From Hamadaea sp013361475 (GTDB taxonomy: Bacteria; Actinomycetota; Actinomycetes; Mycobacteriales; Micromonosporaceae): a stretch of DNA of 64,000 nucleotides. The notes under the pieces are model-generated. The model was given only the letters and a program-made list of their open reading frames with translations. It had not been told where the DNA came from and did no database searches. The translations under genes and the position numbers were made by a program. The stretch covers positions 554,018 through 618,017 of the forward strand of contig NZ_JBFAHM010000003.1 in NCBI RefSeq assembly GCF_040654195.1. Direction: 5' to 3'. Positions 27,701 through 34,768 of the stretch are shown one piece after another (the stretch's first letter is position 1; each line of letters starts with the position of its first letter).

Positions 27701-27856
27701 GTCCCACAGCAGGCCGAGCAGGTCGTCGACGCCGACGAACCGGTTCGCCCGCATCAGCAGGATCGCCAGTAGCTGTCGTTCCTTGCGACGGGCCGGCCGA
27801 ATCGCGCGCCCCTCCGGCGTACGCAGCGACAGCGGTCCCAGCAGTCCGAATCGCAC
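24773..27856 (-). CDS. AfsR/SARP-type regulator: OmpR-like DNA binding, BTAD, NB-ARC ATPase, TPRs
   Basis: 1027 residues, GTG start. Residues 1-95 are a winged helix (LLGPLSLRTPEG; RKERQLLAILLMRAN; LLGLLWD). Residues about 100-250 are a BTAD domain (LRERLWEVLMLARYRDGRQADALAAYE). Residues 280-560 form an NB-ARC ATPase: FTGR, Walker A IDGLGGVGKTSLA, Walker B VLLVLDNAG, VVTSRDRL sensor and LCGHLPLALR GLPL-like motif. Residues from about 700 carry at least seven TPR-like units (YNNLGVVHLELTRPQEA; LGNLGG; ALALVGLAEAYRGLGRY). Such proteins activate secondary metabolite or secreted-protein genes in response to ATP, phosphorylation or partner signals. The divergent small secreted protein gene is a likely target. 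Confidence 0.93.
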   Translation of the reverse strand: MRFGLLGPLSLRTPEGRAIRPARRKERQLLAILLMRANRFVGVDDLLGLLWDAECVPVSAQANLQTYVAHCRRAMGDDGARIETGERSYRLRADPGDIDHLVFEDLVSRGFQASAAGDPAQAARLLDEALGLWRGDTVAEGLVLPVDLQPELNRLTELRLSAQAESLAARLDLGQAREVAAELVPLIGREPLRERLWEVLMLARYRDGRQADALAAYEEARARLDQELGVLPGAGLRDLHQRILRADPALADSSGPMRNASTPVPRQLPREATAFTGRRTEADQVLAALSRPGSPVVVIDGLGGVGKTSLAVHAAHRIADRFPHGQLYLDLHGYSDATPMPPIEALTRLLRSLGATGDQVPDDAAEATGQLRTRLSGQRVLLVLDNAGSADQVVPLLPVSPGSAAVVTSRDRLGSVLARHGGVRLPLAELSPAAAQTLLTEIAGADRVAADPAGAAELARLCGHLPLALRVAAANLALHPTWSVEHYLGLLREGSLAALAVDGDAAVRATLHLSYTRLDPAAGRLFRLLGVVIGPDVSADAAAVLAESGTPGVRTLLDRLCAANLLQESSPHRYSMHDLVREYARELATEDPESAYARDRLAGWYVTVSAAAVRTAYPITQRLPDAGEWADRSPLAFADLPAAQTWLDAELPNLVALVHDAAERGPRPLAWRLGDLLRCHFLPRAPMIEWRAVAVASLAAAEQEADRWGEASACLSLAGVARRQARYAEAVEILHRTISVADEIGWLHCQAAAYNNLGVVHLELTRPQEASAALRTAAELFRQLGDEPGEALALGNLGGPYQDLGLLRESIELARRELSSTPKTPHVGNSRSNMASSHRMLGEYEVALAQAQDALDQAYAGGNNWSVPTVLEVLASIHRDRGDLVTAQEQAQQAVTLATDRGYGRTAAESRVTLGTILAMRGDYAAAAEEHERALTLLSGAHSARVRLLALVGLAEAYRGLGRYAEARSRAEEALADAQRHQLRLVEADAARVLARIHADLGEPAAGEYRRLQEKICAETGYRLLTR

Positions 27857-27983
27857 GCCGTGCCTCCCCTGACGATCGCGCTCCCCATACGGTAGCGATC
27901 CCGTGCAAGACGCCGTATAGCCGACGTATGGCCGCGATTCATACCTTGTCCTGGTACCACCAACCGATCAGGGGGAGGACTCA
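27857..27983. promoter_or_regulatory. divergent promoter region between the SARP and a small secreted protein
   Basis: A 127-bp spacer. It holds ATACGG (27889) and an inverted match CCGTAT about 20 bases on, followed by a related GACGTATGGC, so a regulator could bind here. GGGGGAGGA at 27971 is the ribosome-binding site of the rightward gene. Operator assignment is inference. Confidence 0.4.
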
Positions 27984-28373
27984 GTGAAAGAACACGCGAG
28001 GCGGCTGTTCGCGTTGTCAGCGGCGGTCGGCGTAATGGTGACGAGTTTCGCGACCGCCGCCGCGGCCGACCTGCCGAGCGAGCCGTCGACGTGCGTCACC
28101 ACGACGGGGACCCAGGTCTGCTACTACCCGAATTCGCAGCACCTCAAGGTGTGGGACATCAAGGCGGACGGTCATCACGCCACCGGCAAGCTGATGGACT
28201 ACAACGCCGACTGGGAGACGCCCTACTGCCAGAACTACAAGGGCAACAACACGATGGTGGAGTGCGACTACAGCTCGATCATCCCGGCCGGGGACCGGGC
28301 CGTGCTGCGCGCGATCACGATGGAGGGTGACGAGTGGATCTCCACTAGCTGGAAGATCGTCGAACGCACCTGA
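27984..28373 (+). CDS. small secreted protein of unknown function
   Basis: 129 residues, GTG start with a very strong GGGGGAGGA site. A signal peptide (RRLFALSAAVGVMVTSFATAAAA) predicts export and cleavage after AAA. The mature protein of about 100 residues has four cysteines (STCVTT, VCYY, PYCQNY, VECDY), compatible with two disulfides, and a beta-rich pattern (LKVWDIKADGHHATGKLMDYN), like small actinobacterial secreted beta proteins. It is divergent from the large SARP-type regulator, suggesting the latter controls it. Confidence 0.75.
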   Translation: MKEHARRLFALSAAVGVMVTSFATAAAADLPSEPSTCVTTTGTQVCYYPNSQHLKVWDIKADGHHATGKLMDYNADWETPYCQNYKGNNTMVECDYSSIIPAGDRAVLRAITMEGDEWISTSWKIVERT

Positions 28374-28392
28374 CCCGGCGAACCGGGGGGAA

Positions 28393-28424
28393 CGGGCGGC
28401 CGGGGCGAGATTCCCCGGCCGTTC
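28393..28424 (+). terminator. hairpin after the small secreted protein gene
   Basis: CGGCCGGGG (28397-28405) and CCCCGGCCG (28413-28421) around a seven-base loop, about 20 bases after the stop. Confidence 0.6.
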
Positions 28425-28431
28425 GCAGCTC

Positions 28432-28516
28432 GCGCGGCGGATCAGTTCGCGTGGCGGATCGGCTCGCGTGGCGGATCAGTTCGCGCGGCGGATCGGCTCG
28501 GGTGGCGGATCAGTCG
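28432..28516 (+). repeat. 17-bp tandem repeat, five copies, overlapping a stop codon
   Basis: Five units of the type GCGCGGCGGATCAGTTC, alternating GATCAGTTC and GATCGGCTC. The last unit overlaps the stop codon (28510-28512) and last codon of the minus-strand lpdA-like gene, so the array extends into its 3' end. Confidence 0.8.
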
Positions 28517-29913
28517 GTCTGGTGCTGCATCAGCTGCCGCGCGGCCTCGGCGATCGAGCCCGACAGCGACGGGTAGATCGTGATCGTGTGCGCGACCTGG
28601 TCGACGGTGAGCTGGTTCTCCACCGCCAACGCGATCGGCATGATCAGCTCGCTGGCCTTGGGCGACACCACGACGCCGCCGACGACCTGCCCGGAGGCGG
28701 GCCGGCAGAAGAGCTTGATGAAGCCGTCCTCGATGCCCGCCATCTTCGCGCGGGCGTTGCCGCTCAGGGGCAGCATCACCTCACGGGCCGGCACCTTGCC
28801 GCTGATCACGGCTTCCTGGCTCACCCCGACGGTGGCCAGCTCGGGGTCGGTGAAGACGTTGGCCGCGACGGTCTTGAGGCGCAGCGGAGCCACTGCCTCG
28901 CCGAGCGCGTGCCACATCGCGATCCGGCCCTGCATCGCCGCGACGCTGGCCAGCGGCAGTACGCCGGTGCAGTCGCCCGCCGCGTAGATGCCCGGCACGT
29001 TCGTCCGCGACACCCGGTCGACCGTGACGTAGCCGCCCGGCGCGACGGCGACGCCGTACTCGACGAGACCCAGGTCGGCCGTGTTGGGCACCGAGCCGAC
29101 CGCCATGAGGCAGTGCGACCCGGTCACGCTGCGGCCGTCGGCCAGCGTCACCTCGACCGTGTCGCCGTTTCGGCGTACGGCCGACGCCCGGGAGTTGTTC
29201 ATGATCTGCATGCCCCGGGCCCGGAAGACGCGCTCGATCGCCATGGCGGCGTCGGCGTCCTCGTGCGGCATCACCCGGTCGCGGCTGGAGACCAGGGTGA
29301 CCTGCACTCCCATCGCCAGGTACGCCGACGCGAACTCGGCGCCGGTGACGCCGGAGCCCACCACGATCAGGTGCTCGGGCAGGTCCGGCAGGTCGTAGAC
29401 CTGACGCCAGGTCAGGATGCGCTCGCCGTCGGGTTCGGCGTCGGCGAGGATGCGCGGCGTCGCGCCGGTCGCGATCAGGACCGTCCCGGCGTCGACCGAA
29501 TACTCAGGGTGACCGCCGGAGGGCTGGATCTTGACCTTGTGCTGATGCCCGAGGGAGTCCTCACCGAGCCGGGCCCGTCCGTGAACGACGGTTACGCCCG
29601 CCTTTATCAACTTGGTATGAATGTCCGTCGACTGCGCGGCGGCGAGCCGCTTCACCCGTTCGTGAACGGCGGGCGCATCGACCGTGATGGCTTCCAAGCC
29701 GTCCGAGTGGATGCCGAACCCCTCGGTGTCGCGATACCCGGTGACCACGTCTGAGCTGGCGATGAAGGTCTTCGAAGGCACGCAGTCGTGCAGGACGCAC
29801 GCGCCGCCGGCGCCGTCGGCCTCGACCACGGTGACGTCCGCGTCGAGTTGTGCGGCGACGAGTGCCGCCTCATAGCCGGCCGGTCCCCCACCGATGATCA
29901 CAATCCGGTTCAC
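28510..29913 (-). CDS. lpdA: LpdA-type flavoprotein, NAD(P)H:quinone/disulfide reductase
   Basis: 467 residues from the GTG at 29913, preceded by GGGGAA; the frame upstream is open but VNRIVIIGGGPAGYEAAL is the normal N-terminus. FAD fold first, then the redox loop GGACVLHDCVPSKTF (CxxxxC kept), an NAD(P)-binding fold (LIVVGSGVTGAEFASAYL), the second FAD motif IYAAGDCTG, and a C-terminal dimer domain. The C-terminal His-Glu pair of true dihydrolipoamide dehydrogenases (HxHPTxxE) is missing: the region reads HTITIYPSLSGSI. This matches M. tuberculosis LpdA (Rv3303c), which reduces quinones and is not part of dehydrogenase complexes. Confidence 0.88.
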   Translation of the reverse strand: MNRIVIIGGGPAGYEAALVAAQLDADVTVVEADGAGGACVLHDCVPSKTFIASSDVVTGYRDTEGFGIHSDGLEAITVDAPAVHERVKRLAAAQSTDIHTKLIKAGVTVVHGRARLGEDSLGHQHKVKIQPSGGHPEYSVDAGTVLIATGATPRILADAEPDGERILTWRQVYDLPDLPEHLIVVGSGVTGAEFASAYLAMGVQVTLVSSRDRVMPHEDADAAMAIERVFRARGMQIMNNSRASAVRRNGDTVEVTLADGRSVTGSHCLMAVGSVPNTADLGLVEYGVAVAPGGYVTVDRVSRTNVPGIYAAGDCTGVLPLASVAAMQGRIAMWHALGEAVAPLRLKTVAANVFTDPELATVGVSQEAVISGKVPAREVMLPLSGNARAKMAGIEDGFIKLFCRPASGQVVGGVVVSPKASELIMPIALAVENQLTVDQVAHTITIYPSLSGSIAEAARQLMQHQTD

Positions 29914-30027
29914 GGCGATTTCCCCTATATGTTCACCCGGTCGTCTGAGCGTCTTCCGAGCCCGCGCGACATGCGACACGCCACGCCATATTCTCTCGTA
30001 CGCCCCAGGCGGACTATCGTCATCGCC

Positions 30028-30483
30028 GTGCGTCATTACGCTGCGTACGGCTCCAACCTCGACCCTGCCCGAATGCGAGCCTACTGCCCGCACTCGCCGA
30101 TGGTCGGCGTGGGCTGGCTGGAAGGCTGGCGGATCACGTTCGCCGGCGAAGAGGTCATCGGGTGGGAAGGCGCCGTCACGACGATCGTCGAGTCGCCGGG
30201 CGACCGTGTCTTCGTTTCGCTCTACGACGTGCATCCCTGGGACGAGTCGCAGCTCGACGAAGTCGAGGGCGTCGTCGCGGGCACCTACCGGAAACTGCAC
30301 GTCCGGGTGCATACGCTCGACGGGGACGTGACGGCCTGGGTCTACGTCTTCAACGGGTACGAGGGCGGGCTGCCGACGGTCTGGTACCTGAACGAGATCG
30401 CGAACGCGGCCGCGAAGGCGGGCGCGCCCGACGACTACGTCGCGGACCTGCGTTCCCGGCCCACCCGCAACAACTCGCTCTGA
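30028..30483 (+). CDS. gamma-glutamylcyclotransferase-like protein
   Basis: 151 residues from the GTG at 30028. The family opening HYAAYGSNLDPARMRAYCP supplies the substrate loop. The fold's catalytic acid is the Glu in SQLDEVEGV, and the end pattern WVYVFNGYEGGLPTVWYLNEI fits the GGCT/AIG2-like family. Such enzymes cleave gamma-glutamyl amines or peptides, releasing 5-oxoproline, or act on modified amino acids; the substrate here is unknown. Divergent from lpdA with 114 bases between; the counterpart Rv3304 has, from memory, the same position in mycobacteria. Confidence 0.83.
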   Translation: MRHYAAYGSNLDPARMRAYCPHSPMVGVGWLEGWRITFAGEEVIGWEGAVTTIVESPGDRVFVSLYDVHPWDESQLDEVEGVVAGTYRKLHVRVHTLDGDVTAWVYVFNGYEGGLPTVWYLNEIANAAAKAGAPDDYVADLRSRPTRNNSL

Positions 30484-30556
30484 CCGGCCCTCCGGACGCC
30501 AGTCGATCACCTGCTCAGGGGAACGATCAGGCTGCCGTGGACACGACACGCCGGTC

Positions 30557-30580
30557 GATCATGACCATAGGTTCATGATC
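30557..30580. repeat. short palindrome with GATCATGA arms
   Basis: GATCATGACC and GTTCATGATC around ATAG, one mismatch. Related to the array at 40865. Located between convergent genes. Confidence 0.6.
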
Positions 30581-30630
30581 GGCGGGAAGGGCGAGGGCGC
30601 TGGGCGGGGCGGGCGCCGGGAAAGGGCGGG

Positions 30631-31407
30631 TCAGGGGCGGCGGGAAGGGGCCGCGGAGAGGGAGACAGGGGCCGGATGGATGACTTCGGCTAGTCCGGTG
30701 ACCAGTTCCAGCCATTCGTCGCGCTCCAGGCTGGTCAGGGCGGCCAGCGCCCCGGCCACGATCCGGTCGGCCACCGCGTCCGCCCAGACGCGCCGCCGGG
30801 CCAGGTGGCCGACGGCCGGATAGGGCGGCTGCCACCCGTACGCCACGGCGCCGGCCTCACCTTCGGGTCCGGAGAGCAGCGCCTGCACCGGGGAGAGCCC
30901 GGCCGCCGTCTGCGCCACCAGGGCAGCCCCGGCCCGCAGCTCGGTGAGCAGGTAGAGGCAGACGCCGGCGAGTTCGGCCGGGGCGTCGTCCGGGACGGGC
31001 ATCCGCCGCCAGGCCGCGTACAGGGGCATCGCCGTCGCGTCGGCGGATCGCAGGATCCGGCGGGTCAGCACGACGAACCGGGGCAGGCCGGGGAGCCCGG
31101 TCAACTCGTCGCGCCCCCAGCGGCAGCACTGCGCCATCCGTTCGGCGGCGATCATCGGGACCGGCATGATCGCCGCGGCCGACTCGTACGCCTCGCGTAC
31201 GGCGTCGGGGTGGATCTGTCCCAGGGCGGAGGCCGCGACGTGCGCGTCGACGTCGCCGAGGGCGCCCGCCCGGCCGGCGACGGTGAAGACCCAGGCGGAC
31301 AGCCCCAGTTCGCGGGCATGCCGCAGCGTACGCGGGCACCGCGTCCACGCGCTCCCCAACGCCTCGATGCTTGGACGGCTGGCGGCCGCGGTCTGCTCCG
31401 GCGTCAC
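30631..31407 (-). CDS. SCO6745-family protein
   Basis: 258 residues, start taken at the GTG at 31407 (VTPEQTAAASRP). The sequence has the features of the actinobacterial SCO6745-like helical family: ARELGLSAWVFTVAGRAGALGDVDAHVAASALGQIHP near the start and YLLTELRAGAALVAQ with PVQALL in the second half. The usual first motif is GYWMGYFAGRAAPLG. All-helical, cytoplasmic. Function is not established for the family. Co-directional with and 11 bases after the MBL-fold gene. Confidence 0.65.
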   Translation of the reverse strand: MTPEQTAAASRPSIEALGSAWTRCPRTLRHARELGLSAWVFTVAGRAGALGDVDAHVAASALGQIHPDAVREAYESAAAIMPVPMIAAERMAQCCRWGRDELTGLPGLPRFVVLTRRILRSADATAMPLYAAWRRMPVPDDAPAELAGVCLYLLTELRAGAALVAQTAAGLSPVQALLSGPEGEAGAVAYGWQPPYPAVGHLARRRVWADAVADRIVAGALAALTSLERDEWLELVTGLAEVIHPAPVSLSAAPSRRP

Positions 31408-31418
31408 GCCAGAGAAGA

Positions 31419-32051
31419 TTACGCGGTAACCGTTGTGCCCGGCTCGAGGCGGGCGTACTCGCATCGCGCGAGCTTGGCCAGGCTGCCGTCGACGACCATG
31501 TGGCCGAACTCGTTGAGCAGTCCGTCGTGGAGGGCGTACACCCGGCGCGGCGAAATGGCCCGGATGAAGTCGACCGACTCCGACGCCTTCAGCCAGGGCC
31601 CGCTCACCGGCACGAACAACGTCTCGACGGTCGCGCCCTCGGGGACGTCGAACGAATCGCCCGGGTGGTACACGGAGTCCTCGACGAGGAAGCCGAGATT
31701 CGGCACCGGCGTCACCTCCGGATGCAGCAACGCGTGCAGGCCGCCGTAGGCCTTGACGCCGAAGCCGGCCGCCTCGAAGGCGTCGCCCGAGGCCACCGTC
31801 CGGGTCGCCCCGTCCAGTGCGGCGAGCTTGGCGACGACCGCCTCGTGGGCGTGCACAGTGACCGAGGGTCGCTTCGCCAGCGTGTCGGCCAGCTTGTCCA
31901 CGTCCAGGTGATCGAAGTGCTCGTGGGTGATCAGGACCGCGTCCACGCCGTCCAGCGCCGCCGGGTCCGCCCACGGCCCGGGGTCGATGACCAGGACCGC
32001 GCCGTCGCGTTCCACACGGACACAGGAATGCTCGAACTTGGTCACTCTCAT
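31419..32051 (-). CDS. MBL-fold metal-dependent hydrolase (UlaG-like)
   Basis: 210 residues from the ATG at 32051; longer versions from upstream starts look unlikely since MRVTKFEHSCVRVE is the natural beginning. Metallo-beta-lactamase fold: VLITHEHFDHLDV is the HxHxDH zinc motif, a later histidine occurs in SVYHPGDSF, and VYALHDGLLNEFGH supplies the last ligand. This matches the UlaG/L-ascorbate-6-phosphate lactonase-like group of phosphodiesterases and lactonases. Substrate unknown. Likely in one transcript with the SCO6745-like gene downstream. Confidence 0.88.
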   Translation of the reverse strand: MRVTKFEHSCVRVERDGAVLVIDPGPWADPAALDGVDAVLITHEHFDHLDVDKLADTLAKRPSVTVHAHEAVVAKLAALDGATRTVASGDAFEAAGFGVKAYGGLHALLHPEVTPVPNLGFLVEDSVYHPGDSFDVPEGATVETLFVPVSGPWLKASESVDFIRAISPRRVYALHDGLLNEFGHMVVDGSLAKLARCEYARLEPGTTVTA

Positions 32052-32098
32052 GAGGATCAGCTTAGGAACCCGGAGGTCCGGGCGCGCGTCATAGGCCC

Positions 32099-33067
32099 AT
32101 GTTGGTACGCCGAAAGACCGTAGGGCTCGCGTTGGCGAGCCTGGCGCTGGTGTTCGTCGCAGGTTGTGGCGCCAGCGACAAGAACTCCACCGACAGCGGT
32201 GGAGCCGCCCCGGCGGCAGTCGCCCCGGAAGGCGCCGGCGACCTCGGGTCGAAGACCGGCGCGGATCAGAGCACCACAAGCGAGCAGGGCGGCGGCCAAG
32301 TGCCGGAGATCGGCCGGGCGATCGTCTACAACGGCCAGATCACCGTACGCGTCGACGACGTGGAGGCCGCGGCGCAGCGGGTCCGGTCGGCGGCGACGAG
32401 CGTCGGCGGCTTCGTGGGCTCGGAGAAGAGCAGCAGCGGCGGTTCGCAGGCGCAGTCGTCGATCACGATCCGCGTTCCTGCGGACAAGTTCGAGCCGGTG
32501 CTCGCCGACGCGGCCAAGCTCGGCAAGGAGCTGGACCGCTCGGTCAACGCCGAGGACGTGACCGCCACCGTCGTGGATCTGGAGGCGCGGATCAAGGCGC
32601 AGCAGGCCAGTGTGGACAGCGTACGGCGGATGTTCGCGCAGGCGAAGCAGCTGTCCGAGGTCGTGCAACTGGAGCAGGAGCTGTCCCGGCGACAGGCCGA
32701 GCTGGACGCGCTGCTGGCCAAGCAGCGCCGGCTCGACGACCTGGTCAAGCTGTCCACCATCACGGTGACGCTGGTCGGCCCGGACACGCCCTATGTGGAG
32801 CCGAAGAGCGAGGACCCGTCGTTCCTCGGCGGTCTCCGGGCGGGCTGGGACACTTTCGTCGTCATCCTGAAGGTGGCCGCCGCCGTACTCGGCTTCCTGC
32901 TGCCGTTCCTCATCGTGGCCGCAGTCGTGCTCGTTCCGCTGTGGTGGTGGCTGCGCCGCCGCCGGGCGGTTCCGGCAGCTCCGGCGGCTCCGGTGACCGC
33001 AGCAGCTCCGGCTCCGGCAGCCCCAACGGCCGCGCCGGACGTGGAGCACAAGCCGACCGAGGAATAG
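32099..33067 (+). CDS. DUF4349-type lipoprotein with membrane anchor
   Basis: 322 residues, ATG start. Lipobox FVAGC after the hydrophobic stretch LALASLALVFVAGC. Extracellular region: linker, then the DUF4349 pattern (VYNGQITVRVDDVEAAAQRVRSAA, GGFVGSEKSS, VPADKFEPVLADA, DVTATVVDLEARIKAQQASV). A coiled coil of about 60 residues (LEQELSRRQAELDALLAKQRRLDD) follows. A membrane helix (VAAAVLGFLLPFLIVAAVVLVPLWWWL) with an Ala/Pro cytoplasmic tail is near the end. The function is unknown; it probably spans the membrane with a lipid anchor outside. Confidence 0.85.
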   Translation: MLVRRKTVGLALASLALVFVAGCGASDKNSTDSGGAAPAAVAPEGAGDLGSKTGADQSTTSEQGGGQVPEIGRAIVYNGQITVRVDDVEAAAQRVRSAATSVGGFVGSEKSSSGGSQAQSSITIRVPADKFEPVLADAAKLGKELDRSVNAEDVTATVVDLEARIKAQQASVDSVRRMFAQAKQLSEVVQLEQELSRRQAELDALLAKQRRLDDLVKLSTITVTLVGPDTPYVEPKSEDPSFLGGLRAGWDTFVVILKVAAAVLGFLLPFLIVAAVVLVPLWWWLRRRRAVPAAPAAPVTAAAPAPAAPTAAPDVEHKPTEE

Positions 33068-33071
33068 CACG

Positions 33072-33105
33072 GTCAAGGGGCTCCCGACGGCGGGAGCCCC
33101 TTGAC
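33072..33105. terminator. hairpin between convergent genes
   Basis: GTCAAGGGGCTCCCG pairs with CGGGAGCCCCTTGAC across four bases. Follows the DUF4349 gene stop; the minus-strand M20 gene ends 9 bases farther on. Confidence 0.85.
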
Positions 33106-33113
33106 GCGTACCA

Positions 33114-34373
33114 CTAGAAGAAGCTGGACAGAGCCGCGAGCGCCGTGTGGACCATGGTCCGGACGCCGTAGCCGATGCAGCGTTCGTCGACGTCGAAGCC
33201 GGACTGGTGGATGTCCATCTTGACTTCGCTGCCCGGGGTGCTGGTGCCGAGGCGGATCATCGCGCCCGGCACCTGTTCCAGGTAGAACGCGAAGTCTTCA
33301 CCCCCCATGCTGATCTCGGCCTCGACCACCCGGTCGGCGCCGAGCGCGGCGCCGGCGGCGGCGGCGATGACGGCGGTCGCCATGCGGTCGTTGATGACCG
33401 GTGGCACGCCGCGGGTGTAGCGGACGTCGACGCCCGCGCCGGTGGCCGAGACGACGTCCTTGATGAGGTTCGTGATCAGGTCGGGCGCGGCCTGCCAGGC
33501 TTCCTTGTTGAGGATGCGGACGGTGGCCTTGGCCTGGCCCTCGATCGGGATGGCGTTGGCCGCCTCGCCGGCGTGCACCGCGCCGAAGACCATGGACACC
33601 CCGGCACGCGGGTCGACCCGGCGGTCCAGCAGGGCCGGCGCGTCCACGATCACCCGGGCGAGCGCGTGCACCAGGTCGGCGGTCAGGTGGGGCCGGGCGG
33701 TGTGGCCGCCCTTGCCGGTCAGTCGAACCTCGACCGTGTCGGCGGCGGCGGTGAACGGACCCGAGCGGACCCCGATCAGGCCCACCGGCAGCTGCGGCGC
33801 GCAGTGCAGCGCGTAGATGGCGGCGACGTCCTTCAACGCGCCCGCTGAGATCATCTCCGGCGCGCCCGAGGGGAACTTCTCCTCCGAGGGCTGGAACACC
33901 AGCCGGACCCGGCCGGGCAGCTCACCGCGCTGGTCGAGCTGGGCCAGCGCGAGGCCGACGCCCAGCAGCACCGTCGTGTGCACGTCGTGGCCGCACGCGT
34001 GCGCGGCCCCCGGCACCTGGCTGCGGTAGGGCACGTCCTTGGTGTCCGGCAGCGGCAGCGCGTCGAGGTCGGCCCGCAGTGCGATGACCCGGTCACCGGT
34101 GCCGATGTCGCACAGCACTCCGTTGCCACGCGGCAGGAACTTCGGCTGCAGTCCCGCGACGGCCAGCTCCCGGGCGACCAGGGCGGCGGTCTCGAACTCG
34201 TGACCGGACAGTTCCGGGTGCGCGTGAATGTGACGGCGTACGGCGACGAGCTCCGCGCCTCGGGAGGCAAGCCAGCGGTCGAGTTGACCGGGCAGCGGAT
34301 CGGCCCCAGGCAAAGTCTCGGGCCAGGTCGACGTCAGCGTGCTGCTCTCCGGCAGCGTTAGCGCACTCGTCAC
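33114..34373 (-). CDS. M20-family amidohydrolase (AmiA/hippurate hydrolase type)
   Basis: 419 residues if started at the GTG 34373 (VTSALTLPESS); an ATG at 34529 would add 52 residues of unlikely composition. Metal-binding motifs of the M20D branch: RRHIHAHPELSGHE, HACGHDVHTTVLLG, FQPSEEKFPSGA, and EISMGGEDFAFYLEQVPGA. A dimerisation lobe with AVHAGEAANAIP sits in the middle. Enzymes of this group hydrolyse N-acyl amino acids, hippurate or similar amides in the cytoplasm. Counterpart of M. tuberculosis amiA1/amiB1 by position and family. Confidence 0.92.
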   Translation of the reverse strand: MTSALTLPESSTLTSTWPETLPGADPLPGQLDRWLASRGAELVAVRRHIHAHPELSGHEFETAALVARELAVAGLQPKFLPRGNGVLCDIGTGDRVIALRADLDALPLPDTKDVPYRSQVPGAAHACGHDVHTTVLLGVGLALAQLDQRGELPGRVRLVFQPSEEKFPSGAPEMISAGALKDVAAIYALHCAPQLPVGLIGVRSGPFTAAADTVEVRLTGKGGHTARPHLTADLVHALARVIVDAPALLDRRVDPRAGVSMVFGAVHAGEAANAIPIEGQAKATVRILNKEAWQAAPDLITNLIKDVVSATGAGVDVRYTRGVPPVINDRMATAVIAAAAGAALGADRVVEAEISMGGEDFAFYLEQVPGAMIRLGTSTPGSEVKMDIHQSGFDVDERCIGYGVRTMVHTALAALSSFF

Positions 34374-34483
34374 GGCAAGATCTCGATCTCGATTGACAGT
34401 GGGACAAACCTCGACAAGCCTAGCCCCAGACCCGTAACTCTGCGCAACGTCATTGCGGTAGCGGTTGCGTTGCTGAGTGTCAC
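34370..34483 (-). CDS. possible 37-residue leader ORF overlapping the M20 start
   Basis: A short frame begins at a GTG just 2 bases after GGGAGG and ends in a TGA that overlaps the M20 start (GTGA). The peptide is Leu/Ile/Thr-rich with RRVTGLGLGL and the ending PLSIEIEILP. Overlap suggests translational coupling, but the site-to-start distance is short and no homologue is known to me. Low confidence. Confidence 0.25.
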   Translation of the reverse strand: MTLSNATATAMTLRRVTGLGLGLSRFVPLSIEIEILP

Positions 34484-34768
34484 GTCCTCCCAGGTAGAGA
34501 GACTCCGTGGCGGTTTTCGTCGTCGGCATGGGCCCTTACACCTCTCACAACGCGTGACGGCTGTGGATGTGACGCACACCCCGTCCACCGGTTACGCGAT
34601 TCCCCCGCGATGTCCCCTGACGTGCGTGTTCCGTCGGGGTCCCCAGGCACGATCACTCTTTCCCCGGTACGCGCGTCGCACACCTGGTGCGAGTAGTCAA
34701 CTGAGTGGAGATTCGGGTAAGGCGTTCGGGCGACCGTCGGCGACGAATCGTCCGACCGGCCGCCCCGA
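34484..34768. other. spacer without recognised gene
   Basis: About 285 bases between the minus-strand mutase gene and the M20 region. It has lower GC than its surroundings and several short open frames, none with family features. On the minus strand it carries self-complementary stretches (ACGCAC with GTGCGT, and repeated CGCG), so a structured leader is conceivable but not supported further. Confidence 0.4.

Noticed and set aside
34484..34768. c-di-AMP (ydaO) or other known riboswitch on the minus strand
   Set aside because: Some GGGGAA-like and paired stretches exist, but the conserved core motifs of known classes cannot be followed.
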